The notes: generated by a model from the sequence alone, not told the origin. A DNA stretch of 64,000 nucleotides from Lachnospiraceae bacterium (GCA_024692715.1 JAILMH010000068.1:1-64000); one strand, 5' to 3'; numbered from the stretch's first letter, positions 1 to 9,284 are shown. Translations and numbers: made by a program.

Positions 1-2
1 AT

Positions 3-689
3 TTATTTTGAAGTTACTATATAACTACTGAGCGCCGCTGCAACATTCGATGCAGGCATAGACTGAAGCCATACCTTACCTGGTCCTGTTACGACTGTAT
101 TAAAGATACCTTCGCCGCCAAAGAGTACATTCTTTACCCCCTTTACCGACTGAATGTCCATCTGACAGCTTCCTGACATTCCGGCGAGATGTCCTGTATC
201 TATCACTATCTGCTCTCCTGCAGAAAGCTCATACTCGACCACATGTCCATCAAATTCAGCAAAACAGAGTCCATTTCCCGAAACCCTCTGCATGATGAAT
301 CCTTCACCTCCAAAGAATCCTGTTCCGATCTTTTTACGAAATTCAACTGCAAGCTCTACGCCCTTTGAGCTTGCAAGAAAGGCCGTCTTCTGAAGAATGA
401 TCGGCGTGCCCGGTGTTATTTCAAAAGCTTTGATAGATCCCGGAAACTTTGATGCACATGCTATCATTCCCGGTGCGCCTTCAGCAGTGTAAATATTCTG
501 AAACATTGACTCACCGGAAAAAGCTCTCCCTATCATTTTTCCGACTCCGCCGTTGGAAGTGGTCTCCATCTTAAGATTCGGCGACATCCACGCCATTCCA
601 CCGCCTTCAGTAACAACACTTTCGCCTGCGTCCAGATTAATGGTAACTACAGGCAGATTTCCTCCGGTAATTTCATAATTCATAAACAT
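3..689 (-). CDS. TIGR00266/AIM24 family protein
   Basis: ORF with Gly-rich AIM24-like pattern (NLPVVTINLDAGESVVTEGGGMAWMSPNLKMET, FFGGEGFIMQRVSGNGLCFAEFDG). Confidence 0.8.
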   Translation of the reverse strand: MFMNYEITGGNLPVVTINLDAGESVVTEGGGMAWMSPNLKMETTSNGGVGKMIGRAFSGESMFQNIYTAEGAPGMIACASKFPGSIKAFEITPGTPIILQKTAFLASSKGVELAVEFRKKIGTGFFGGEGFIMQRVSGNGLCFAEFDGHVVEYELSAGEQIVIDTGHLAGMSGSCQMDIQSVKGVKNVLFGGEGIFNTVVTGPGKVWLQSMPASNVAAALSSYIVTSK

Positions 690-725
690 ATCCCCCTTTA
701 TATACCCAACAAATTCATTATAATT

Positions 726-2087
726 TTAATCCTTTTTCTCAGTTTTCTCAATTCTTTTTTTCACGTCTTTCAAACACCAGAAAAATGCTGCCGTCGAGAA
801 TATCCCCGCTGTAAGCCATGCAGCCGGATCGCAGGCAACTGCAAGAAAATAGCTCTTTACCTGCATTGAAATAAATGCCACACCACACCTTGCCACAAAT
901 TCAACAATACCGCAGCCCAGTACTACAAGAGCATATCCACAGCCCTCAATGCTGCTTCTGAATATAAAGATAAGGCTCAAAGGTATATAAAATGTAAGGC
1001 TCACATATGCATATGTCCTGGCCCATGGCATAAGCTCTTCTATTGCTGTATTTCCTGAGAAAAACAGCGAAACCATATTCGGAAGAAGGACGATAAAAAG
1101 TCCTCCTGCTATCAGTGAATATATGACCTCGACCTGAACAGCTCTCTTTACGCCGATACGAAGTCTTTCAATATTGCCCTTTCCATAGTTCTGACCGCAG
1201 TAAGTAGCCATCGTCTGTCCCATGGATACCATTCCCTGTGTCAGAAGATTGGAAACCTTTGAGGCCGCTGTAAAAGCCGCTACAGCTGTAGATCCGAATA
1301 TATTTATAGCAGTCTGCATTATCATTGTTCCGGAAGCTGTTATCGCAAACTGAAGTGCCATTGGTATTCCCATCCGCATCTGGTTTAAGGCCACCGGTGC
1401 ATCGATCTTCCACTGATCCTTTTCCGGAACGAGTATTCTTACCTTTGCAAAAATATAGATAATACAAAGTACTGCCGATATCCCCTGGGACATGACTGTA
1501 GCGAGAGCTGCTCCGGCAACCCCCATTTTTACATTTATTATCAGGAAAAGATCCAATACAATATTAAGTATTGCCGAAAATACGAGGAAGAAAAGCGGTG
1601 CCTGGCTGTTTCCGACAGCTCTTAAATAAGCCGAGAACAGGTTATAAAATATACATGCCGCAATTCCATTACAGATCATTCCAAGATAGCTTCTCGCGTC
1701 TGCTGCAATGTCTGACGGGGTGTTCATCATCGTCAGAAGCTGATCTATCGCCATATTTGAGCCTATAGTTATCACCAACGCTATCAGTACAGTAAGTATA
1801 GTTCCTGTCGCTATGGTCTGCTTTACACCTTTTTCATCTCCGGCTCCAAAGCGCTGACTCGTAAGTATCGCAAATCCCGATGTTATGCCTATAGAAAATC
1901 CCATGAGCAAAAACATTACCGTACCCGTCGAACCAACTGCCGCAAGTGCTTTTTCGCCTACAAAGCGACCTACGATGACTGTATCCGCCATATTATAAAA
2001 CTGTTGGAACATATTTCCAATAAACAAAGGAATCGTAAATTTAAGGAGCTGTGAAAGCACAGGTCCTTTTGTCATATCTTGCTGCAT
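726..2087 (-). CDS. MATE family efflux transporter
   Basis: ~12 TM segments; MATE N-terminus TKGPVLSQLLKFTIPLFIGNMFQQFYNMADTVIVGRFVG. Confidence 0.92.
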   Translation of the reverse strand: MQQDMTKGPVLSQLLKFTIPLFIGNMFQQFYNMADTVIVGRFVGEKALAAVGSTGTVMFLLMGFSIGITSGFAILTSQRFGAGDEKGVKQTIATGTILTVLIALVITIGSNMAIDQLLTMMNTPSDIAADARSYLGMICNGIAACIFYNLFSAYLRAVGNSQAPLFFLVFSAILNIVLDLFLIINVKMGVAGAALATVMSQGISAVLCIIYIFAKVRILVPEKDQWKIDAPVALNQMRMGIPMALQFAITASGTMIMQTAINIFGSTAVAAFTAASKVSNLLTQGMVSMGQTMATYCGQNYGKGNIERLRIGVKRAVQVEVIYSLIAGGLFIVLLPNMVSLFFSGNTAIEELMPWARTYAYVSLTFYIPLSLIFIFRSSIEGCGYALVVLGCGIVEFVARCGVAFISMQVKSYFLAVACDPAAWLTAGIFSTAAFFWCLKDVKKRIEKTEKKD

Positions 2088-2113
2088 AACTCTCTCCTAT
2101 TTTTCTTAAACCC

Positions 2114-3502
2114 TTAAATTGATGCCGATCTTTCTGACTGCGTAAGGTCTTTCACCCATTTATATTTCCGAAAATGATGAATTACCCATGGTATCTTACC
2201 CACTTCATCAAGGCATGTACATGCATATACCAGAAGCGGAGACCAGTGAAAAACAAACGCTCCGCAGAAGGCAAGTGGAATAGCGATGCACCACATCATT
2301 ACCGCCAGTGAATACATATCAAATATCGTATCCCCTCCTGCACCGAAGATACCGTTTATTACTACAGTATTTACACATCTCCCGATCATATAGACCGCCA
2401 TTATCACCATCATTATGACAAGGTATTTCTTTGCCTTATCTGTCAATATCATGAACTTTACAACTGCCGGTGTGACCGCAAGTACCATAACAGTTGAAAG
2501 GATTCCTATCATAAATGACATCACCGCAAGTCTTTGGCCATAGTTCTTACCGCGCTCAAGATTTCCGGCTCCAAGCTCATTTCCAACTATTATGCCGCCT
2601 GCAGCAGCTATGCCGTTGCACATACAGCAGATCAGATCTCTTACAACAGCTGCAATTGAATTAGCCGCAGCCGCATCTCCACCCATATGCCCGATAATAG
2701 CCGTATATGACGTGAATCCAACGCCCCAAAAAAGGCTCGCTCCCAGAAGCGGCAGCGAACATTTTCTGAAATCCTTCGCCAAAATCTTATCACACTTTAT
2801 CAGTGAAGCAATGGACGGATGAATATATCCCTTTTCAAATGATGAGCCCATTGCCCAGACAAGCTCAACTATCCTCGCGATAAGCGTTGCCACAGCCGTA
2901 CCTCTCGCCCCCAGTGCAGGTGTGCCAAGAAGCCCGAAAATAAACACCGCATTGAGCACGATATTCAACACTACAGTTACAGCGCTGATCAGCGCTGTAC
3001 GACCGGCATGCTCTGTCACCTTCATAATAGCGAGATAGCATTGGGATACTCCCGTGAGCAGATATGATATACCCGCAATCCGCAAATATCCTGCACCTAT
3101 ATTTATCAAGTTTTCTTCATTCGTGAAAAGGCACATGAGTTCTGATGGGAAAAAACAGCATGCGATAAAGAAAATAAATGACACAAGACCACAAGCTCGT
3201 ATACTCATGCCAAATATATCCTTCACAGTCTTTTTATCGCCTTTTCCCCAATACTGTGCTCCAAGAATGGTAATTCCACCTGTGATCGAAGAAATCACCA
3301 TATTTTGTATGAACTGCACCTGCGCGGCAAGTGAAACCGCTGCCATAGAATCCTGTTCAACACGCCCCAGCATTACTGCATCTCCGGCAGCTACTGATGC
3401 GAGCATAAGACTCTGCAGCGCTATAGGCAGCGCAAGCTGCATGAGCTTTTTATTAAAAGCTCTGTCCCCGAATACACCTTTGACCATAAAATCCCTCTCC
3501 AA
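2114..3502 (-). CDS. MATE family efflux transporter
   Basis: MATE pattern LALPIALQSLMLASVAAGDAVMLGRVEQDSMAAVSLAAQVQF. Confidence 0.9.
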   Translation of the reverse strand: MERDFMVKGVFGDRAFNKKLMQLALPIALQSLMLASVAAGDAVMLGRVEQDSMAAVSLAAQVQFIQNMVISSITGGITILGAQYWGKGDKKTVKDIFGMSIRACGLVSFIFFIACCFFPSELMCLFTNEENLINIGAGYLRIAGISYLLTGVSQCYLAIMKVTEHAGRTALISAVTVVLNIVLNAVFIFGLLGTPALGARGTAVATLIARIVELVWAMGSSFEKGYIHPSIASLIKCDKILAKDFRKCSLPLLGASLFWGVGFTSYTAIIGHMGGDAAAANSIAAVVRDLICCMCNGIAAAGGIIVGNELGAGNLERGKNYGQRLAVMSFMIGILSTVMVLAVTPAVVKFMILTDKAKKYLVIMMVIMAVYMIGRCVNTVVINGIFGAGGDTIFDMYSLAVMMWCIAIPLAFCGAFVFHWSPLLVYACTCLDEVGKIPWVIHHFRKYKWVKDLTQSERSASI

Positions 3503-3532
3503 CTAAACAACATCAAGTTAATGCATAACAAA

Positions 3533-3560
3533 AAAGACCATTGTTAAAACAATAGTCTTT
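3533..3560 (-). terminator. Rho-independent terminator downstream of tRNA cluster
   Basis: Minus strand AAAGACTATTG-loop-CAATGGTCTTT followed by T-rich tract. Confidence 0.75.
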
Positions 3561-3566
3561 GAATCG

Positions 3567-3639
<73 letters not shown>

Positions 3640-3662
3640 ATTCAACTTTATTTAGCTGAAAC

Positions 3663-3744
3663 TGGGTGGTGATGGATTCGAACCATCGAAGCAAGTTGCA
3701 GCAGATTTACAGTCTGTCCCCTTTGGCCACTCGGGAAACCACCC
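3663..3744 (-). tRNA. tRNA-Tyr(GTA)
   Basis: 82-nt class II tRNA with long variable arm, anticodon loop CTGTAAA, acceptor GGGTGGT/ACCACCC. Confidence 0.97.
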
Positions 3745-3775
3745 GCAAAACTTTTCTATATATTTTATAGAAAAG

Positions 3776-3848
3776 AGCCGATGAACGGACTCGAACCGTT
3801 AACCTGCTGATTACAAATCAGCTGCTCTGCCAATTGAGCCACATCGGC
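3776..3848 (-). tRNA. tRNA-Thr(TGT)
   Basis: Cloverleaf, anticodon stem-loop CTGATTTGTAATCAG, acceptor GCCGATG/CATCGGC. Confidence 0.97.
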
Positions 3849-3861
3849 TTATTTAGTTAAG

Positions 3862-3934
3862 TGGGACCTACAGGGCTCGAACCTGTGACCCTCTGCTTGT
3901 AAGGCAGATGCTCTCCCAGCTGAGCTAAGATCCC
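3862..3934 (-). tRNA. tRNA-Val(TAC)
   Basis: Cloverleaf, TCTGCCTTACAAGCAGA anticodon arm. Confidence 0.97.
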
Positions 3935-3940
3935 ACAGAA

Positions 3941-4014
3941 CGACCCAGGACGGACTTGAACCGACGACCTCCGCCGTGACAGGGCGGCGCTCTAACCAAC
4001 TGAGCCACTGGGCC
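3941..4014 (-). tRNA. tRNA-Asp(GTC)
   Basis: Cloverleaf, CCGCCCTGTCACGGCGG anticodon arm. Confidence 0.97.
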
Positions 4015-4035
4015 TTATTTAGTTTTTACACTAAG

Positions 4036-4107
4036 CTCCCCGAGTAGGGCTCGAACCTACAACCCCTCGGTTAACAGCCGAGTGCTCTACCATTGAGCTA
4101 TCGAGGA
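4036..4107 (-). tRNA. tRNA-Asn(GTT)
   Basis: Cloverleaf, CTCGGCTGTTAACCGAG anticodon arm. Confidence 0.97.
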
Positions 4108-4325
4108 TTATCTTTTGTCGCTTGCGTGTTTCTCGCGGCGACAAAAAGAAATATACCACACCCAAATATTCCTGTCAACAAAAAATCAAAAAATTTGTCT
4201 CAAAATATATACATTTTAACATTTGAACAATTGATTCTTTATTTTATCTTTGTTTTTTGTACACATTTACCATGACTTTTTTCATGTTTTTTATTTTTAC
4301 AAAAGAAATTATTTATAATATTTTT

Positions 4326-5429
4326 TCATCTGCATTGTTTTGCCGCCATGATAGCCTCTACCTGATCTCTTTTTTCATATAAAACACAACCGCCCTGATG
4401 ATCATCTGCAAGTATATCTCCCGATCTGAGAGCTACAAAAAGATCAGAATTTATTGCCTCTTTAAGCGAATGTTCGCGGATATTAATATCTGAATACGGC
4501 GAAAACGGACACGGTTCTGCCCCACCGTGGGAATTAATATGGAAAAATCCTCTTCCGGCTGCTATGCATCCGCCAGAGCTCTTTTCATCCCCGGGGAATG
4601 AAACAAATACCATTTCAGGATGTTCTTCTCTAAGCCTGCTTATTTCATCTGATAAATACCCTCTTTCTTTTTCACCCGGTGCAAGGTATTTACCTTCTTC
4701 AGTTACCGGAACAAACTCAACATATATCACAGCTTTACAGCCTCTCTCTGAGAGACTTTTGATAAAGCTTTCAGAAGACACTTCCTTTACATTCTCAGTC
4801 GTTACCGTGACAGATGCACCAAAAATAAGGCCTCTTTTCTTAAATTCATCCATATTTTTAATAAGGATGTCATAGATTCCATTGCCTCTTCTGTTATCAG
4901 TCGCATTTCTTTCACCTTCAATACTCATGATCGGGATAAGATTACGTGACCTGTCAAAAAGCTCGAAATATTTGTCATCTATAAATGTACCATTTGTAAA
5001 TATCGGAAAAAGAATATCACTGTGTTTTCCGGCCGCCTCGATGACATCACGCCTTATCATAGGTTCACCGCCGGCAAGAAGTATAAAGCTCACACCAAGA
5101 TCCCCTGCTTCAGAAAAGAACCTGTTCCATTCATCTCCTGAAAGCTGCATCACAGGCTCGGAATCAACTGTCGCATGATTACATCTTGAATAGCAGCCTT
5201 CACAGTGAAGATTACACTTACTCGTTATACTGGCGATCAAAAACGGCGGTACATGGTCTCCTGCCTTCTTAAGCTCAGCTCTCTTTTTTGATGCTGCTTT
5301 ACTTGCCGCAGCAAATTTCAGCATAAATGCACTCTCTTTCGGGTTCTTAAGCGTTGCCTTGATCGCATCAGCCACAACTCTTTCAACACCACCTGTCATG
5401 TATTTCTGTATATCAAATTCCTTATCCAT
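4326..5429 (-). CDS. Radical SAM protein with Cys-rich C-terminal (SPASM-like) region
   Basis: CNLHCEGC (CX3CX2C) motif, GGEPMIRRD; C-terminal Cys residues (GGCIAAGRG, EPCPFSPY, GGCVLYE). Start placed at the internal ATG preceded by AGGAG; track ORF begins at 5513. Confidence 0.85.
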   Translation of the reverse strand: MDKEFDIQKYMTGGVERVVADAIKATLKNPKESAFMLKFAAASKAASKKRAELKKAGDHVPPFLIASITSKCNLHCEGCYSRCNHATVDSEPVMQLSGDEWNRFFSEAGDLGVSFILLAGGEPMIRRDVIEAAGKHSDILFPIFTNGTFIDDKYFELFDRSRNLIPIMSIEGERNATDNRRGNGIYDILIKNMDEFKKRGLIFGASVTVTTENVKEVSSESFIKSLSERGCKAVIYVEFVPVTEEGKYLAPGEKERGYLSDEISRLREEHPEMVFVSFPGDEKSSGGCIAAGRGFFHINSHGGAEPCPFSPYSDINIREHSLKEAINSDLFVALRSGDILADDHQGGCVLYEKRDQVEAIMAAKQCR

Positions 5430-5445
5430 AGGTCTCATTCTCCTG

Positions 5446-5856
5446 TTATTTACAAATATTTTTTGCGAATTTACATACCGCTGCCAGATCAGCCGCATTA
5501 GGGTGTCCTGCATGAAGCGCCGTAAAACTTCCCCTGCAGTGAAATTCTTTATCTGAGAGCTTTATCCCTAAATCTCCTGTCAGTTTTTTCATCTGTTCAT
5601 AGGTTGACTCTATCAGCGCGGCTGTACTTACATTTACAAGCTCACCTATTTTATCTGAATTTTCCCTAAGGAATTGCTTTACATGCTTGTCAACCCCTGC
5701 CCAATATACTGAATTAGCCAAAAACATGATATCAACGTTACCATTTACCGGCTCATCGATACTTTTCGACGTAACACCCAGTTCTTTTGCTATCGCATCC
5801 GCAAGTTTCTTACTGTTTCCTGTCTGTGTATAATATCTTACCTCTATATTGTTCAT
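5446..5856 (-). CDS. Flavodoxin-like protein
   Basis: MNNIEVRYYTQTGNSKKLADAIAKELG FMN-phosphate-loop-like start; track ORF begins upstream at 5928. Confidence 0.8.
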   Translation of the reverse strand: MNNIEVRYYTQTGNSKKLADAIAKELGVTSKSIDEPVNGNVDIMFLANSVYWAGVDKHVKQFLRENSDKIGELVNVSTAALIESTYEQMKKLTGDLGIKLSDKEFHCRGSFTALHAGHPNAADLAAVCKFAKNICK

Positions 5857-5901
5857 TCGCCGTCCTCCATATTTTTTCTGGTGGAAACATATCACACCAG
5901 T

Positions 5902-5919
5902 ATGACCTGAACATGACTT
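5902..5919 (-). promoter_or_regulatory. Candidate response-regulator site (copy 2) upstream of the flavodoxin gene
   Basis: Minus strand AAGTCATGTTCAGGTCAT, matches 17/18 bp to copy at 7707-7724; GTCAT units 11 bp apart. Confidence 0.6.
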
Positions 5920-6988
5920 ATTTTTCATAAACTTTAATTATCATTTTTGTGCCGCTGCTTCCATCGCTGACGCACTCAATTTCCCCGTTTATAAGCTCCA
6001 GTATCCTTTTAACTATAGAAAGCCCAAGGCCGTTTCCCTCGCCTTTATGGGACTCTTCGCACTGATAAAATGCATCAAATATATGCTTTTGTTTTTCCAA
6101 AGGGATTCCGATGCCCTCATCTTCCACAGCCACGAATATCCCCTTTTCAATGTTTTCTCCAAAAACATGGATTCTCTTCCCTGTTCCGGAATATTTCACT
6201 GCATTATCTATTATATTTATCCACACCTGGTTCAAAAGATCCGGGTCGGTTTTTATCTGCATTGGAGCAAGATCCACATCAAATTCGATCTCCCTTCCGC
6301 TATATTTCTCTGAAACCACTATTATTGATCTCCTGATCTGCTCATCAACCCGTACATCTTCATGTTTTGTGACCATCGCCTGATTTTCAAGCCTGGACAT
6401 CTTAAGCATATTCTCGCAAAGATTAGAGGCTCTCTTCGATTCATCATAGATCATCAAAAGGTACTCCTTCTCTTCCTCCTCAGAAAGATCATCTTCTAAA
6501 AGCATTTCTGCAAACCCCATCATTGAAGAAACCGGCGTTTTCATCTCATGGGATACATTACTCACAAAATCTTTCCGCATATGATCCATGCCGGACAATT
6601 CCTCCGCCATCAGATTAATATTCGCCTCAAGTTCATCAAGTTCGTGCATATATTCTGCGTTTTTCACTCTATTTGCTCCGCGGTCTACTCTTACATCAAA
6701 ATCCCCTTTTGATATTTTCTGCACAACCTTTCCCATTTCTTCCAAAGGTCTTACAAAATATACGCTTCCAAGGTACAACGCAGCTCCTCCTATTACCATG
6801 GTAAGGCTGCACACTGCCAGACATATCATTACCATAAGTTTCAGACTGATCTCGCCATGATAAAAGAGCACTGTAGGTATCAGTACGAGCGCAGAAGAAA
6901 CAAGGCACGAGAGACAAAGCGTTATGATAGCGCCTATAGAAAAATAAGTTCTAAGACTTATCATGTATTTCCCTTTAGTTTTTTCCAT
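5918..6988 (-). CDS. Sensor histidine kinase with HAMP domain
   Basis: Two TM segments, HAMP-like region, H-box SHEMKTPVSSMMGF, N-box NQVWINIIDNAVKYS, G-boxes. Confidence 0.95.
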   Translation of the reverse strand: MEKTKGKYMISLRTYFSIGAIITLCLSCLVSSALVLIPTVLFYHGEISLKLMVMICLAVCSLTMVIGGAALYLGSVYFVRPLEEMGKVVQKISKGDFDVRVDRGANRVKNAEYMHELDELEANINLMAEELSGMDHMRKDFVSNVSHEMKTPVSSMMGFAEMLLEDDLSEEEEKEYLLMIYDESKRASNLCENMLKMSRLENQAMVTKHEDVRVDEQIRRSIIVVSEKYSGREIEFDVDLAPMQIKTDPDLLNQVWINIIDNAVKYSGTGKRIHVFGENIEKGIFVAVEDEGIGIPLEKQKHIFDAFYQCEESHKGEGNGLGLSIVKRILELINGEIECVSDGSSGTKMIIKVYEK

Positions 6989-7670
6989 ATTCCTTCTCCG
7001 TTTTCAAAATCGCCTTATATCCCAGTCCCCGAACTGTCTCTATATCAAAGCTACTTACCGCACTTATCTTTTTTCTTATCTTCTTAATATGCGCATCCAC
7101 ATTTCTTTCATCTGATTCTGTATCAGCTCCCCATATTTCTTCCAGCAGCTCCGTCCTCGTAAAAATTTTTCCGGGATTATTCAAAAGCTTAAACAGCAAA
7201 TAGAATTCCTTAGGCGGTAGTTCATATGTTTCATTCTTAACAGTCATTGTAAGAGCCTTATAATCAAGCTCTGTATCACCTATAGTGATCTTTTTCTCAT
7301 TTTCAAGCTGTGCCCGCCTTAAAAGCGCTCGTATCCTGAGCACCATTTCTTTTAAGTTTATAGGCTTTATCATATAATCATCAGTTCCAACATAAAATGC
7401 CTTTTCCATATCCTCGATCTGATCCTTTGCAGTGATTATAAGGATCGGAAGGAAATAGCTCGTCGTCCTCAAAAGCTTTATAAGCTCATATCCGTTCATT
7501 TTAGGCATCATTATGTCTGTCACTATCAGATCTATATGCTCACGATCCATAACATCTATTGCTTCTTCGCCATCATACGCAGAAAATGTAATATACTCTT
7601 CACGTTTTAATTTCGAGCAAATCATTTTATTCAAGGATCTATCATCCTCAACCACAAGTATTCTAAACAT
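6975..7670 (-). CDS. OmpR-family response regulator
   Basis: Receiver (VVEDDRSLN, VTDIMMPKMNGYELI) plus winged-helix output (DAHIKKIRKKI, TVRGLGYKA). Confidence 0.95.
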   Translation of the reverse strand: MFRILVVEDDRSLNKMICSKLKREEYITFSAYDGEEAIDVMDREHIDLIVTDIMMPKMNGYELIKLLRTTSYFLPILIITAKDQIEDMEKAFYVGTDDYMIKPINLKEMVLRIRALLRRAQLENEKKITIGDTELDYKALTMTVKNETYELPPKEFYLLFKLLNNPGKIFTRTELLEEIWGADTESDERNVDAHIKKIRKKISAVSSFDIETVRGLGYKAILKTEKEYGKN

Positions 7671-7706
7671 GATCCACCTCCAGTGCAGCCAGCATATAAC
7701 ATCTTC

Positions 7707-7724
7707 ATGACCTGAATATGACTT
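7707..7724 (-). promoter_or_regulatory. Candidate response-regulator site (copy 1) upstream of the response-regulator gene
   Basis: Minus strand AAGTCATATTCAGGTCAT; GTCAT units 11 bp apart; located ~37-54 nt upstream of the start codon. Confidence 0.6.
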
Positions 7725-7763
7725 TTCACCACTATATATCTCGTCTATTTCAATAAAAACAAA

Positions 7764-7790
7764 AGACCCACGGCATTATTCCGCGAGTCT
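7764..7790 (-). terminator. Rho-independent terminator
   Basis: Minus AGACTCGCGG-AATAATG-CCGTGGGTCT then TTTGTTTTT. Confidence 0.65.
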
Positions 7791-7817
7791 GATAAAATTA
7801 TTTTATTGCAACAAAAA

Positions 7818-7849
7818 ACTGTGAAAATGAAATCATTCATTTTCACAGT
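7818..7849 (-). terminator. Rho-independent terminator downstream of tRNA-Leu
   Basis: Minus ACTGTGAAAATGA-loop-TCATTTTCACAGT then T tract. Confidence 0.75.
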
Positions 7850-7865
7850 CTTCTAAAATTTCGAA

Positions 7866-7949
7866 TGCAGGAAAAGGGACTTGAACCCTCATGAGATTGC
7901 TCCCACAGGCACCTGAAGCCTGCGCGTCTGCCAATTCCGCCATTCCTGC
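7866..7949 (-). tRNA. tRNA-Leu(CAG)
   Basis: 84-nt class II tRNA, CAGGC-TTCAGGT-GCCTG anticodon arm, long variable arm, acceptor GCAGGAA/TTCCTGC. Confidence 0.95.
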
Positions 7950-8044
7950 ATATTTAATTTCGCAACTAACGTCGCAACAAAATATATTATACTTATTTGC
8001 ACTACCAATGTCAATATATTTGTTTATATTTTTTTAAGAAAAAA

Positions 8045-8073
8045 AGAAGATCAGGAACATATCCTGACCTTCT
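8045..8073 (-). terminator. Terminator of infC-rpmI-rplT
   Basis: Minus AGAAGGTCAGGA-TATG-TTCCTGATCTTCT followed by T7. Confidence 0.85.
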
Positions 8074-8089
8074 CATTAAATTCTTATAT

Positions 8090-8440
8090 TCAAGCCTTCT
8101 TAGCAAGCTCTGCAAGAGTTGTGAATCCTGCAGCATCGTTAACTGCCATCTCAGCAAGCATCTTTCTGTTGATGTCGATACCTGCAACCTTAAGGCCGTG
8201 CATAAGCTGGCTGTATGTAAGACCGTTAGCACGTGCAGCTGCATTGATACGAACGATCCAAAGTGATCTGAAATCTCTCTTCTTCTGCTTACGTCCAGCG
8301 AAAGAAGATGTAAGAGCTCTCATAACAGACTGCTTAGCAACTCTGTACTGCTTAGATCTAGCTCCTCTATAGCCCTTAGCGAGCTTAAGTACTCTATTGT
8401 GCTTTTTCTTTGCGTTTAATCCGCCTTTAATTCTTGCCAT
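8090..8440 (-). CDS. rplT: 50S ribosomal protein L20
   Basis: [43 protein letters not shown]. Confidence 0.99.
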   Translation of the reverse strand: MARIKGGLNAKKKHNRVLKLAKGYRGARSKQYRVAKQSVMRALTSSFAGRKQKKRDFRSLWIVRINAAARANGLTYSQLMHGLKVAGIDINRKMLAEMAVNDAAGFTTLAELAKKA

Positions 8441-8467
8441 TGTCTAATCCTCCTTACACGCCGAAAA

Positions 8468-8665
8468 TTATAAATACGGCATAATCTTCTTCATTGTCTT
8501 TACGTTTGTTGAATCAACCATTGCTGCATGTCTAAGATTTCTCTTAGTCTTAGCTGACTTCTTTGTAAGGATATGACGCTTATAAGCCTTGAATCTCTTG
8601 AGCTTTCCTGTTCCTGTAACCTTAAAACGTTTTGCTGCGGACCTGTTGGTCTTCATTTTTGGCAT
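8468..8665 (-). CDS. rpmI: 50S ribosomal protein L35
   Basis: [36 protein letters not shown]; start moved inside the track ORF (8698). Confidence 0.98.
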   Translation of the reverse strand: MPKMKTNRSAAKRFKVTGTGKLKRFKAYKRHILTKKSAKTKRNLRHAAMVDSTNVKTMKKIMPYL

Positions 8666-8681
8666 GATAAAAATCCTCCTG

Positions 8682-9188
8682 TTATTTTTTCTCAGCAAGC
8701 TGTATCGTCATTGATCGGCCTTCAATCTTTGCAGGTTTCTCAACAACTGCTACATCAGCCAGATTGGCTGCGAAATCGTCCAGAATATGTTTGCTGGCAC
8801 TCATGTGGGCCATCTCACGTCCTCTGAAACGGAGTGTAATCTTTACTCTATTTCCCTTAGAAAGGAACTTTCTTGCTGCATTGGCTTTTGTGTTCAGATC
8901 ATTAGTATCGATGTTAGGTGAAAGTCTGATCTCCTTAACTTCGATAGTCTTCTGTTTTTTCTTTGCATCCTTCTCACGGCGAGCCTGCTCATATCTATAC
9001 TTACCGTAATCTACGATTTTACAAACCGGCGGCTTTGCGTTAGGTGCAATTTTTACAAGATCCAATCCAGCCTCTTTGGCGCGGTCAAGTGCATCCCTGA
9101 TTGGCATAACACCAAGCTGTTCTCCATCGTCTCCGATCAAACGTACTTCTCTGTCTCTGATCTGTTCATTGATATATAAGTCGCTAAT
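8682..9188 (-). CDS. infC: Translation initiation factor IF-3, probable ATT start
   Basis: [33 protein letters not shown]...; AGGAGG (9198-9203) 9 nt upstream of ATT at 9188-9186; the track ORF's ATG at 9284 has no IF-3-like sequence after it until this point. Confidence 0.93.
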   Translation of the reverse strand: MSDLYINEQIRDREVRLIGDDGEQLGVMPIRDALDRAKEAGLDLVKIAPNAKPPVCKIVDYGKYRYEQARREKDAKKKQKTIEVKEIRLSPNIDTNDLNTKANAARKFLSKGNRVKITLRFRGREMAHMSASKHILDDFAANLADVAVVEKPAKIEGRSMTIQLAEKK

Positions 9189-9249
9189 TGCCTTATACCT
9201 CCTGCCTTTGCGGCAAATCCTAAATAAGTTAATTTCCCCATAACTAAAG

Positions 9250-9284
9250 ATGGACAGTACAAAACAAAGTTTTATACTGTCCAT
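9250..9284 (-). promoter_or_regulatory. Long perfect leader hairpin upstream of infC
   Basis: Minus ATGGACAGTATAAAAC-TTT-GTTTTGTACTGTCCAT, 16-bp stem with one G-U pair. Confidence 0.75.

Noticed and set aside
3533-3560. Hairpin as an attenuator for the MATE gene at 2114-3502
   Set aside because: Position and T tract fit a terminator of the tRNA cluster better; no alternative pairing found
4108-4325. Possible small RNA or ORF between tRNA-Asn and the radical SAM gene
   Set aside because: Very AT-rich sequence with no convincing hairpin, RBS or conserved peptide pattern visible
9189-9284. infC starting at ATG 9284 as in the ORF track
   Set aside because: The ATG is inside a leader hairpin and the encoded residues do not resemble IF-3; the ATT at 9188 has an ideal Shine-Dalgarno
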